A stretch of DNA of 64,000 bases, from assembly GCA_009823395.1 (NCBI GenBank), contig CM020509.1:15733001-15797000 (forward strand). The letters run 5' to 3'. The position numbers and the translations under genes were made by a program. Positions 48,197 through 59,900 of this stretch are shown piece after piece. Under the pieces are notes generated by a model. It was not told where the DNA came from, made no database searches, and was given only the letters and a program-made list of their open reading frames with translations. Each line of letters starts with the position of its first letter. Within the stretch, counting starts at the first letter, position 1. The DNA comes from Thamnaconus septentrionalis (Eukaryota > Chordata > Actinopteri > Tetraodontiformes > Monacanthidae).

Positions 48197-49920
48197 CTGT
48201 TGAGGAGGGGGAGAAGAAAATCAGAGACGTTAGAGTTTTGTATAATATGAGTCAGGTGAGAGTCCTTAAATTCTGCCCGCATGCTCCCGGGAGGGAAAGA
48301 CATTTTCAGTTGCTTAGTCTTCATTAAAATACAAGAAAACAGTCAATAGAGGGTGAGGGGTGGGAGATGGTGGGCGCCTATTCCCCAAGGAGGCAGTCTG
48401 AATGGACAAAGAAAGGGAACAGACTCCTGCTGGGGGTATTGAACTGGGAGCGACACCGACTGAGGAGAAATTGCTTTTTGTTCAGTTGGAACAAAGGGCG
48501 GCGCGGGGGGAGCCATTTAATCGCAGCCAGTCAAGCCCACAACAAAACTAGTTTAGGGCTCACAATTCACGAAGGGGGTGGGAGGAGGGTTGCCCCTTGT
48601 TCTATGGCTGAGAGGTGGTGATGATGTCACCGCTATTATGGAGCAGCGGGGAGCCTGTGCCAAACCAGCTGGTCGGTTTTGGAGGGAACTTTTTAAAATT
48701 TAAATCCGGAGCAAACACCAGGGGGGGTTGGGCGGATGTCCGTGTCATCAATGGGGGTTTGGCGGGGCGACAGCTGTGACAGGCTGCTTCACATTTGGCG
48801 GTTAAGTAAGCGCGAAGGAGGCGAAACAAGCCAGTGTGCTCACCAATAAACTCGATTGCCACGTTGAACCAGGAGCTGATGTCGGCCTTGTGGTTGTCCT
48901 CCACCGGGATGCTCTTGTAGAGGAATGAGTCCTCGAAGTGGTTGGGGCAGTTGGCGGAGACGTTGATGAGAGCGGTGATGCCCAGCATGTCCAGCATGTC
49001 TTTTCTTGAAGCGTGGTAGGCACTGCCCAGGTACAGGAAGGGCAAGATCTCCACTGGACCACCCTGCGGAGAAGAACGAAATACATTCAGTCAATTCCAA
49101 AACAATCCACTGTCATAAAGACTAATAAAGCTCATTTAAAAATATTATTAAGAAAACACATACCTGGTCATATAGAGGAGTGTTGCAAGGACTACAGCTG
49201 GGGTCTGCAGTTTCTGGGTGGCTGGAACTCAGAGGCAAACTGAGCCCTTGTGGAGGTGATGATTTGGCACACATCTCAGGAAACTCTTTGGAAAAAGTCT
49301 CAAAACCGCCTAAAATAGGGGACAAGAAGATTTAAAACGTGCGTTAGTCCAATGACAGGACGATGCAGAGACATTTCCATGTTTAGATAAAGGTGACAAC
49401 GGCTCATCGGGGCTATTTTGGAACATTGTTTACTTCGGAGCAGCTGCTGTGGTGACAGCTGTAATCCGCATTTGTTTCCTCGTTGTTAGGATACGAGGGG
49501 GAAACAATTGGATGGGGTCTTAAAAGTTGAGTGATCACCTTGGCTCTTACCTTTCAAAATATAGAGCCGCATTCCGCAGGGGTCACGGCACAGGGCCGTG
49601 ACGGCGAGCATCAGCGTCCCGTCCTTCTTGGCCTGGCTCAGGTCCGAGCTGCGGTCGTCGAGCAGCACCACGGACTGGTAGCCTCCCGACAGCAGCCGGC
49701 TCCTGGTGTCCTCGTTGGGGACAATGTGCTCGAGTCCCAGGCCGCCGCGGGCTCTCCGGCGGACGATGGTGCTGAAGCGGACGTTGGCGGAGCCCGAGAT
49801 GTGGGACAGGTTGAAGGACAGGAAGGAGCGACAGTCCAACACGAGGCAGCCGGGGACGTCGTCCCCCAACCAGCCGCACAGGGTCGCACAGTCGACTGCG
49901 GGAACATCCATGATGACCAT
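47844..49920 (-). CDS. dusp1: Dual specificity phosphatase 1 (MKP-1), complete, four exons
   Basis: Nuclear MAP kinase phosphatase that removes phosphate from Thr and Tyr of p38, JNK and ERK; an immediate-early feedback gene. Seen: exons 49551-49920, 49164-49309, 48844-49063 and 47844-48196 join in phase to 1089 nt (362 residues; human 367). The rhodanese-like part (about 18-125) has the kinase-interaction basic cluster RRR at 54-56. The phosphatase domain (from about 173) has general acid Asp228 in VEDNHKADI and the HCQAGISRS signature with Cys259 and Arg265. The tail ends SPITTSPSC, keeping the Ser-Pro sites that ERK phosphorylates in mammals. The start is the ATG at 49920; a second in-frame ATG follows three codons later. 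Four exons with these junctions are the family standard. Nothing is broken. Confidence 0.97.
48197..48843 (-). other. dusp1: dusp1 intron 3
   Basis: A 647-bp intron inside the phosphatase domain. No further exon seen. Introns 1 (49310-49550, 241 bp) and 2 (49064-49163, 100 bp) are short. Confidence 0.85.
48844..49063 (-). CDS. dusp1: dusp1 exon 3 (first half of phosphatase domain)
   Basis: 220 nt, residues 173-245. Begins GGPVEILPFLYLGSAYHASR and includes general acid Asp228. Acceptor CCGCAG, donor G|GTGAGC. Confidence 0.97.
49164..49309 (-). CDS. dusp1: dusp1 exon 2 (linker)
   Basis: 146 nt, residues 124-172. Begins GGFETFSKEFPEMC and ends CNTPLYDQ, matching the inter-domain linker; GLSLPLSSS is conserved with mammals. 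Acceptor TTTTAG, donor CAG|GTATGT. Confidence 0.95.
49551..49920 (-). CDS. dusp1: dusp1 exon 1 (rhodanese-like domain)
   Basis: 370 nt, residues 1-123. Contains LVLDCRSFLSFNLSHISGSA, NVRFSTIVRRRARGG and the GLEHIVPN stretch. Donor AAAG|GTAAGA. Confidence 0.96.
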
Positions 49921-50215
49921 AGTAGGGCGACGCGACAAAAATGTCAAATCCAAATACATAAAGCTTGAGCGGTGGCGAGGCGGAAGTTGAAGTTGCGTGT
50001 AAAGAGCCGTTTGTCTGCCGAACTTCTAAGTACGAGGCGGCGGGTCCTTTGTTCCGGGGTTTCAAAAAAAGGGCAGAAGAAGAAAAAAAATCGCTGTGGG
50101 AGAGGGGGAAAAAGTTTTTAGACTATCTAAATTACTCCTTTCTTCTTTTGAGCGGGCTTTGTCGTTCTAGGTTTCTACTTAGTTTTGCTTAATTCAAGTT
50201 TTTACAAAGAATCCC
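49921..50215 (-). other. dusp1: Probable dusp1 5' UTR
   Basis: About 295 nt between the predicted start site and the ATG. No in-frame upstream ATG before the coding start is evident. Boundaries rest on the TATA position. Confidence 0.5.
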
Positions 50216-50241
50216 TTCTGCCTGTGCGAGGTTCGGAGGCA

Positions 50242-50327
50242 CTTATATATCTCCGTGACTGTCAATGAGAGGCCAATGACGTCAGGCGCCGCCCCTCTCG
50301 GCTTCCTGCCAGTGCTGCAGACGTCAT
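50242..50327 (-). promoter_or_regulatory. dusp1: dusp1 core promoter: TATA box and two CRE-type sites
   Basis: On the minus strand TATATAAG lies at 50249-50242, about 320 nt before the start codon. Upstream of it lie a palindromic CRE TGACGTCA at 50277-50284, an adjoining CCAAT (plus-strand reading, 50273-50277 region) and a near-CRE ATGACGTC at 50327-50320. Known: mammalian DUSP1 is induced through TATA-proximal CRE sites by CREB/ATF. The likely transcription start is near 50215 (inference). Confidence 0.8.
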
Positions 50328-50334
50328 CGCTGTG

Positions 50335-53300
50335 CTCTCGGTCCCCCTCCCCCCACCTCTCCTAGTCCGTACGGGCTCGCCACATGCGTAGTGCACGTAC
50401 GCGCTCACGCTGTTAACGCGCTCGTACCGTTCAAGAGTTGTTGTTTTTTGTTGTTGTTGTTGTTCCATTTGGTGTCACACTTAACAATATTTGGCCTCAT
50501 ATTTTCTATATTTATGTAACTATCTTTAAAAATAAAAAATAAAAAAATGATTTACATCATATTTTTCTATTTTGCGCCTTCACCATGAAGTTAATAGGTA
50601 AGATTCAGTCATGGAGGCCATAAAAGTTTATTCTTTGTTTTTATTAGTCAGAGGTACATAGAACTCAATCCTCCGAGAGCAAAGGCCAACCATAAAAGTT
50701 AATCACTGTGTAGAAATCTGAAGTCCAGTAAATTTCCACATGCAGGGAAACAAAACACCAGGCTGACAGGAAGAAAACAGCAGATGGAAGATCTCTTGAC
50801 CTGTACGTTTTGTGTGGTTTGAGGTTTGAATTAAACAGATGGATGTGTCTCTCTGTGTCATTTCTGAAATTGTGGTGCATTTTAAAGAGACACAGAGTGC
50901 CTGAATCCCATTTGGGAAATCCCTCCAATTTGTCGGACGGCTTTGCTGACTCAGACTGGCCAACGCTGCTGTGTGAGGAAACAGGAAGATCACTATTGAC
51001 AGACAACAGGTATGTCCTGTGACAAGCTTGGGGGAGGAGGGGTGTTGAAACTTGGAAACAGAGACAAATATAACTTGTTTTGTTTTGAAACAACTATTGA
51101 CTAGGAAGGCTTTGGATACGTTTTATGTATTAAGTTTCTGCCATCTGTGTTTTTACCTGACATGTTACTTGTGGATTTAAAAAAAAATAAAAAAAAAGAT
51201 CATCCAATACACATCCAATCTGTTTCAACTGTGTTTTGGTTCCGGTAAAGGGGGAAGGAGGAGAAGATGTGTAATCCGAGACGAGAGGGGGAAGGGCAGC
51301 AAAGAAGCGCAACAAGTCACGAAAACTTCACACTCCATTGAGATGAGTCAACTGTGAGCCACATGCCTAAAAGCAGGAATGCAACACACAACACAATGGT
51401 GGGGGAAACAAAACTGGCCCTGAAAACACAGTGTACCCAAACATTTTGTCCTCACTGCTGCCCATGTCATGGCAGCAGTGATGTACGTTTGTGTGGGAAT
51501 TAAACTAGACACCACATGGAAGAGTGAATGATGACTTCCGAAGCTCTAGCGTATCCAAGTACAAAATGTTTACTTTTGCCCCCTTTTTCATCTTTAAAAA
51601 CAGCCATTTCCTGTCATACAGTAACAGTTTAGTCATAATAATAGCAACAAAAAAACAACAACCCTGTGACCCTGTAAGAAACAAAACCTTTCAGTATCAG
51701 TATTAGGACACAGAATGTATTTTTTTCCCTCCAAAACCAAAAAACAAAAATTTTACAACTATTTGTTGTACACCCACTTTGTTTTTGTGTTTTTTTTGTC
51801 TTTTGAAATAAAATAAATTAAAAGACCTTATATGCTTGCATTAAATCCTATGTTACGCACAAAGCACACATAAGCAAACTTATAAAAACAGTATAAATTA
51901 TTATTTAAAAAAAATACTATGATGGTGTTTTTATAAGTGATACACTGCAAAAAATAAGAATATTAACAAGGCCTGTGTCTGAAATAGAGGCCGAGACGAT
52001 GCTCTGTTTTGATTCCCATAATTATGGCGCGTAACCAACCAGTTGTCATCCAGAAAGAGAAGTGAAACAGAGGATGACAGAAACCATTTCCTGTAGCCAG
52101 GCCATCGTCATGATAGCCTGTTTACTGTCAGTGTAACTATAGACAACCGCTGAACCATCACTGGGAAAATACAGGGTCAATCCCGAGATACATTTTTGGG
52201 GGCAAGAATTTTTCATTTCACATATAAATATATCTATTGAGAAAAAAAATGGGGAAAAGCAAAGAGAAACTTTTGACCCACATTTCTAACCGAGAACACA
52301 AAGTATCAATTATGGATGGTGGGAATAAAGAGAAGTTTCCACAAAATTTTAATGAAACTCTTTTTAGGGTAGTCGTTTACCGCACTACCCACTTTACCGT
52401 GCTGATAAAATTTTGCATTCTTTTCTAGCAGTCGAATCTCCATAGGCCGTGTGGTGTTGTTAGTTATATCGGTTTCTTGGCTAAAATTGGTTTGAGATGC
52501 TTAAAGTAAAAATTTCTTTGTTTGCCAGGCTGTTGACATGGAACATTTCTTCCCTCTCTTGAATCTACCTCAAGTATTCATCTGCCCAAAGAAAGTGTTT
52601 TTAATGGGGGCGGCCTCTTAAACAAACCGAACTGGGAAGGCGATAAGACATACCAACGATCTAATTTGGACAGGAGGTCACAATTAGACTGTTGATCACA
52701 AATGGACCATTTGTAATGCCAGTTGGTATCATTTCAAATCTTCCTATTGGTGCGAAAAGCCACAATCAACACATGGCACTGGTGCATTTTTTCTTGGCAA
52801 AGCCTCTCAGATTTAAAAGTAGAACATCTCTTACACCTTCATTTTAGGACGGTCATGCTACTTGTTTTAAAGTTAAAATTGCCATCCAGTTCTCATAAAC
52901 GGCTGATACTTCAGCAGCTACACTATTCATCTACACTACTCTCTTTAGTCGCAGAAAAGCCTGCAATCAATCCCTGTGCTTCTGTGCCTCAGAAAGTAAG
53001 AGACCAAATACAGAGGATGAATTTAACTGAACATAACTGCATGTTTGTGTTACATAAATAATGTTCATTCTCTTTTTCAGCTTTAAAATTCAAATATTTT
53101 GATATCAAGCTTCAGTGCAACTGATTCATGTATAACACTAATTTTATGAAACAGTGAGCACAATTTTACCAACCAAAGCAACTTATGCTCGTTTGTCATA
53201 CATGTTTATTCCAAAATTTGAGATTTATTTATTGACATTGATCACAATCATCAAATTTTACTTGAGTTATCCATTACTGCACTGGTTCCGCATGAAGCCC

Positions 53301-53780
53301 AGTTCCAATTAAAACTGAAGGTACAATCATTAAATGACACATTAGGAACAATAGTTCTAAGTCGTATTTCTTAAAAGAAATGCTCCTGTCTTGCATTACA
53401 GTTTATCAAAGAAAAGTGCAGCGCAGAAGAGCATAAGCATAATAGAGCATTATAAAATTACATTAAGCAGAGCAAGTGAAAACAACATAAACTGATAGAA
53501 AAACACCTAAAACACTGATGTTAAAAAAATCATAAATTCTAGAACTCTGACCGCATCTTCAGCAAGCTAATATTTACATACAAATCATCATCTGTTTGTC
53601 AAACGGTTAACCGTTCATTTATCTTAAGACTGATAATTATGAGAAAAAATATTTTGCGATGACATTATGATATTTTTCTAAATTTAATTATAATAATTAA
53701 AAAAACAACAACAAACTAACAAAGTAGTTCAATAATTGTTGCACACAAGCCAGAGAACAACGACGCGAACTCGGCGGAAA
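50335..53780. other. Intergenic DNA between divergent dusp1 and ergic1
   Basis: About 3.4 kb, largely AT-rich, with no coding exon recognised. A TTG tract lies at about 50440-50463. Its left edge is the dusp1 upstream region and its right edge the ergic1 promoter. Confidence 0.65.
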
Positions 53781-53796
53781 TAGAATCAGAGCAAAG

Positions 53797-53959
53797 CGGA
53801 AGTAGCGTTGGACCAATCGGCTTTTGCAAAGCGTCCTAAGCTAAGGTGACGTCAACCCGGTACCCACGAACAACCGGTAGCCGAGGGCAAAGCTGAATGG
53901 TTCCCCCTTGCCTGTGGCTTTTCACCCGCTAAAGCCCCGTTGTGAAGCCCACCGGCATC
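53797..53959 (+). promoter_or_regulatory. ergic1: ergic1 promoter and leader: ETS-like, CCAAT and CRE sites
   Basis: CGGAAGT at 53797-53803, CCAAT at 53813-53817 and palindromic TGACGTCA at 53847-53854, then a GC-rich leader to the ATG at 53960. There is no TATA box, as is common for housekeeping secretory-pathway genes. Use of the sites is inferred. Confidence 0.6.
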
Positions 53960-53979
53960 ATGCCTTTCGATGTGAGGAG
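53960..53979 (+). CDS. ergic1: ergic1 coding exon 1
   Basis: Only 20 coding nt (MPFDVR plus two bases of Arg7), donor AG|GTGAGT. Its identity rests on the perfect phase and the match to the family amino end. Confidence 0.92.
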
Positions 53980-56900
53980 GTGAGTACGAAGCTTCCTTTC
54001 ACTCCGGTTCGGATAGACGAAGGTTTGGCGGCGGAGAGTCGACACGTCTGGGAGGTGTGAATGAAATAACGGCTGGCAAAGCATCCCTGAGCTGGAGGGG
54101 CTGCTCAAAGTTGTGCCAGAAGTTATTCACGTTTGTTTCGTGAATGGGCTTCACTGTCTCGGGAGGAGGAAGGAGTGTTTTTCTTTCTTGTCTTTCTTTT
54201 CTTGTCTTCTCTTTTCTTTTGTTTTCTTTGAGACGGTGGCATGATGATGAGCTATGCTCTCGAGAACGTGCGCCTGAATCCTGATTCTGGCTGCGCATGT
54301 GCACGTTTCAACATCCATCCCCCCCCCCACACGGCCGTGAAATTTGAATGAGTGATGTCAGCAGCACAGTGTTCTCTGTCTCCCGTTGAATGCTGACTTA
54401 AAAGACAAAACACCTGTGTCCAGAACACAGAACAGTCGCCCTCACACCGTGAAGAACTGATTACAGTCGTCGCAGAAGCGCACACTTGGACCACTACTAC
54501 ACAACCAGTTTCGTCACACCTTCAAGTGTCAATAGGGCACACACCCTATCAAAACAAATGGCCAGGATGTTATTACCTGCGAACAGTCTTCTCAGTAGTT
54601 TGAAGCATCAAATGATGCAGACTGGTTCAATGCTGAAAATCATTAATTGCAATAAAAGTACTTCTTACGTATACTTATGAAGTGTTTATTACCTTTTAAT
54701 ATTTTATATTATAAAGCATGCTCACAAGCTTTCCCGGGATATGGTGCTCTACTCACGATGTACACAACATTTTGTAGTTACCTTCAGACATATTTGTGTT
54801 TGCTGCAATATGGTCACACACCTGGAAAAAAAGAATTCATTTATCTGTCACCCACCCCTAAAATACAAAACAAACAATAAAAATACCCAATCAAACCCCA
54901 AAATGATGTGTAATAACTCATTTAAAACATGCCAAACTTTCCATAATTCACTGATTTTTCTACAAGTCTAGAAGTTGTCTTTCTCTTGACTTGAAGTGAA
55001 CTGAAGTGAACTGAAGTGAACTGAATTGAATTTAACTTTATTGTCATTGTCGCAGTAGACGATGACTGTGAGGTCAGTCGTTTGTGCTACAGAGTAAGAA
55101 TTGCTAAAATATTCAAGAGGACAAAACAGCACACACAGGCACACACACATTCAATATTAGGCTTAATACTAATTCAAATCACTCTTGATATTAAACAGGA
55201 CCTGCCCTCGTTTGTGCAAACAGAATTTGGATGCTCATGGCAGCAGGATAAAAACTGATCTCACACATGACTTTCTGATGCTGTGAGCGGTCTAGGCGCC
55301 CTGCAGTAGAGCTTACAGCATCTTATCTCTCAGACCTCAGCTGTGTCACAGTAAAGAAAGAACAACGCTAGCTACAAACAGGATCTGGTGTAACTGTCGT
55401 TTACACCACGGCTGCAGTCTGCGGGATGAGTCCGCGGGTGTTGTCAGAGTGGGTGTGTCACCGAGCAGTCACATCCTGCTCGGATGTTTCACCCACCCGG
55501 TGCCCTGATCATATACAAAGCCTGAGTTGCAACAGCTAGAATTTGTTCGATGGACTAAGAAAGTCAGCGAGGTTGTCAGTCGGTCACAGTGTAAATTACC
55601 GCAGATCACATCACGCAACAGGCTGAGTTCCCAGAAATCTCCACCTCAGCTGCACTTGATACCAGCAAGTTTATTTAAGAATTTCAACGTGTATTTCTTT
55701 GTCTCATCATACCATACACATGTATAAGGAGCCAGTATGTACATTGTTATTCATCAAATTAGGTATTTGCTGCAGAATACAACCCTTTAGGTTGAACAGA
55801 AGCAATATTAAGGACTGAAAGAAGAAGATTGAAAAGATTTGTACCCAAGCAGAAACATTTCTTCTTTGAAATAGTTTGACCCTGCACATTCGGCAGGGCA
55901 GTACAGTGCGACAGTTTTCAACGCACTTGCGAAAAAAAATCATCCCGTGCGGAGAGAAATATGTATCCGCTGAGTTGCGCAGGCAGGCATCATGAACATG
56001 ATCATGAAGTGGTAAAACTAGTATTGCTTTGTTTTGACCTATACAAGTAACCATCCGTTGTTGGTAAAACTACTCCATGGGAGTTGTAGTTCTATGTGTA
56101 TAGCATCCATCTCAATTCAACTATTAAAGAACTACATTTCCTGGTTCAAATTAATTTCACAATAAACCCACCCGGGTGCACAAACTAAATTTTTCTTTGT
56201 GCTACTGAAATTTTTAACTTGCTAGCACTAGCGCTACCATTTCAAAAGGTAAGCGTACAACCCTGTTTTGATATATATTTGTAGTCCATTCTAACATTGC
56301 TTCAACACAAAGGTTTGCTTCAGTCAACAGGCGCCTCCTCGCTCAAAAAGTGATTAATGACGTAAACAGCCAGCAGCCACTTACGCCACGGATTGATAGA
56401 CTTTTAGGACATTTATTGACACAGGAAGCGTTGTTTTGGGCTAAACTGATGATGTCATGCCTGTGCTCCCATACTAATTAAATCAAGGGGGCCCATTGGA
56501 CGGCCACTCACTGTCAGGTGACTCTTTCTGTAGGCTGTTTACTGCTTTGACGCTAGATGCATATTTTGAGGCAAATGACTAAATAGAAACCTACATGAAG
56601 ACAACCTCAGCTTTTTTGTTTCGGGTTCCCAGGCCAGTACGCTGGTGATGAGTCATTTGAAAGCCCAGGTTAATTTACCTCTGGTTAACTCTCTGTCTTG
56701 GTACACCCCGTACTCTTAAGTCAGAGCGCTTACAGTCGGCGGGGCTGCTGCTGGAAGTGACGGGTGAGAGAGACGCTGACCGAAATTCAGGAAATTACTC
56801 GCAATGAACCGCAAGAGTGAACTCTCTACAGTCAACCGTGATATTCATGATGACAAATTGTTTGAACAGGGAAATGAAGCAAAACTGAGACCTTATGTGT

Positions 56901-59900
56901 CAGAGTAAAGTGAAAAAGTAGACATGATGGAATGTAATTGAGATATTGAACATTTAGATAAAAAAGTATTAATATTAAAAATGTGTTTTGTGTAGTTGTC
57001 ACATGATGAATGTAATTCCTGTTCATTGTGTGTAACAGCTCAGGTTGTATGTACATGCATAGAATTATTTTCAAGAAGGTAAATACATACATTAGAAATC
57101 CCCAAATGAGCAGATACACATCAGTTCATTTACTTAAAACAAAAAAGCTTAAAAGAAAAGACAAACTAAATGTTTTCCATAATATTTATAATGGTTCAAA
57201 ATAAATGAATTTGGCCTAAATCAAATGAGGACACAAAACCTTAATGGGGTCCAAATTCTGGAGCTACAAACTACGGATGCAAATTATCAATTCATTCATT
57301 AATCGTTTGTTGATTGACCTTATTGATTGATTAACGATTATTTGATGAGCTGCAATTTTTCCTGATAATCTAAATTTCACAATGAAAAATGTTTAAAGAA
57401 CACATTATTTAATCCTTAAGTAATGTTGAGGGTCCAATGTGACCCAGTTTTACCTTAGAGAACAGTAAAAACACCCTAAACATTTCCAACTATTTTTTTT
57501 AAAGTTGTTTAAAAGTAACTTGTTCTAGGTATACAGATATATGCCATCCAATTTACCAAAAAAAAAACAAGTGTAAAAAAATTTCAATTAATTGTGACTA
57601 ATTTAATTTAGTCGATTAAATTCTTAATTGACAATTAATCAATAATCGAATAATTGTTAACATCCCTGCTATAAACCAGACTGCAGAGTGTCTAAAGAGT
57701 AAAAGCACCAGGAATGAACACATAAACAAAGTGCTTCATTACTGAGCTCACTTTTAATTCTGCCATTCCCATGTCTGTTTGAATGGTCTAATGTTTTGTA
57801 CACATTGTGTATGTCATTAAAAAAAAAGTGTATGACCTACTCTGGATGATAGAAAAAAAACACCACCAACATTGTTAAATATGTGATGTGTGTCCGCCTG
57901 AACACACTCATTATACGCTATTTGGCAAAGGTTCATCATTTCTAGCCTTCCCCTCCCGCGGCCACCGGCTGAAAAAGATCCAAAGGCAGCAGAACTGGAC
58001 TTTCGAGGTTTTCTCACGACAAAGGTGTCGACCACTTGGCTCCGTCCCGTTTGTTGTCTCAGGAAGTCGGGGCAGTGGCCAGCTGTGAGCAGGAAACGGA
58101 CACGACCTCAGCACTTTAAAAGCTCGCCAGTCAGGAAGTGTGCAAAAAAGTTATTCTGGAGGCCGACCCTCCCTGAGAGCCCCCCCCCCCCCCTCTACCT
58201 CCACCCCACCCCACCCGACACCGTCTGCCCTCTATATGCTGCCAGGCCTGCTATTAGCACACGGTGACCTAATGCCTATGAGATTCGTGGACGTGGATCA
58301 GAGACGGAGCTGCAGACGGGATAAAAACAAACCAGTTGAAAGCCGTCGGCTCGGCCAAACGGGAGAAGCTGCTGGCCTGGATGGGGGGGGGCGTCAAACA
58401 GGAAGCCCTCCCCTTCCACTTCCTCCTCCTCCCCTGCGTCCCACATTGCATCAGCTCGCGCTCGTTTTCGCTGGCAGCGCTCGCCGGCGGAATAAAACGC
58501 GAACAGATGTGTTTTCGCGAAAAGGAGGGAGCGGGCGGAGTTTGGCCCGGCGTTCGGCTGTGAGCCTCGAAAAAAAAAAAACAAAAAAAAAACTTCTCAC
58601 TGCCCAAAAAGGACATGTGTAAGAACTCGCAAAACCCAAATAGTTACCGAACAGCGCCGCTCCTGCCAAACTCGGCTCCCCTCCCAAAAAAAATAAGCGA
58701 CAGTTGCATTTCACAAGAGCAGATTTTTTTTTTTTTTGCGGCCGTGACCTTTTTCTTGCGTCTAACCTCCGGATTTCACTTTCTCCCAAAATAATGTCGC
58801 TGGTCATGGCGCTCCTGCCGTTCTTTTTTTCTGATTCTTTTTCTGAATGCCTCATCTCTGCGTCTTTCAGAGGCCTTTGTTGGGGTTTCTTGGTCAGAAT
58901 GACGGAGAGCACGTTGTCAAGAAGGAGGTGCAGCTCAGTCAGAGTGGTGTGTGTGTTTAGTGGCTGGCGTTCAGGACCTACAGTAGCGGCCGTCCAGAAC
59001 TAACATTCCACCAGCGTTCCGTAATAACGCACGGCCTTATGGGTACAGAATGTCCTCTTTCCTCAATGTATTTTTTTTTTTTTCAATCTCTGACTCCCCT
59101 TTCTCTCTGTTTTTGTTCCCTGCTTTTTTTTTTCACCCCTCCCTCTCCGCAGATTCGATATCTACAGGAAAGTGCCAAAAGATCTCACCCAGCCCACATA
59201 CACAGGAGCGTTCAGTAAGTCCCCTCGAACCCCTAACCCACATTGACTGTTTAACCCTGAATATTGCTTCTCATTGCAGCATTAATTTGGACCTAGTTAC
59301 CCACTACTAGATTTCCTGCAATATATAAAAACCTTTTATTTATTTTTTTTTTTACATAACAGATGGAATGTCCTAAATAGTCAAAGCTCAAAGAAAGTCA
59401 TTTTTAAAGCGAAGACAACATTTTTAAGTTGATTGAATGTCCGTTCTGTAGAGAAAATGAGTCATGGAATCAATGGAAATCACTTTCAATTAAAGGTCAG
59501 TCAGATTAAGAACTGGAAAACCCAGCGATCCAGCTAGTTTTTATGCCAGTAAATTAATGTTTTTAACCGTTTTGCTCGCACAAACCAGCAATTTTCTTTG
59601 TTGAGGATGAGATAGGTTAAGCTCAGCTAATTGGTATTTAGCTGCACTGCAAGTCTCACAATTGTATCTATGCTAAAATGACTAGCTACTCCTCATATTT
59701 AACACGTAGGCAGTGGCGTCTTTAGCTTGTAAGTCAAAAGCTTCTTGCCAAGCTTGTTTTTTTACAAATGGAGTCGGTCTATAAGCCTTGTGTTTATTTA
59801 CACTCGTCAATATGTCTTGAGTTAAACAGCCTTCTGTCATTCCTGTCCACTCTGACGTAGCGTTAACCAATCACTCAGTTATAATAGCAGGACCTACAAG

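Larger units (their letters stand above)
53980..59152 (+). other. ergic1: ergic1 intron 1
   Basis: About 5.2 kb. Contains a decamer repeat with a retroelement-like tail near 54990-55110, the second hAT-like MITE at 57272-57667, and a C-run/CCACCC stretch near 58180-58215. No exon seen. Confidence 0.75.

Noticed and set aside
47785..48324. 179-codon frame on the minus strand overlapping dusp1 exon 4
   Set aside because: Frame-shifted shadow of the true exon; the HCQAGISRS frame is the coding one.
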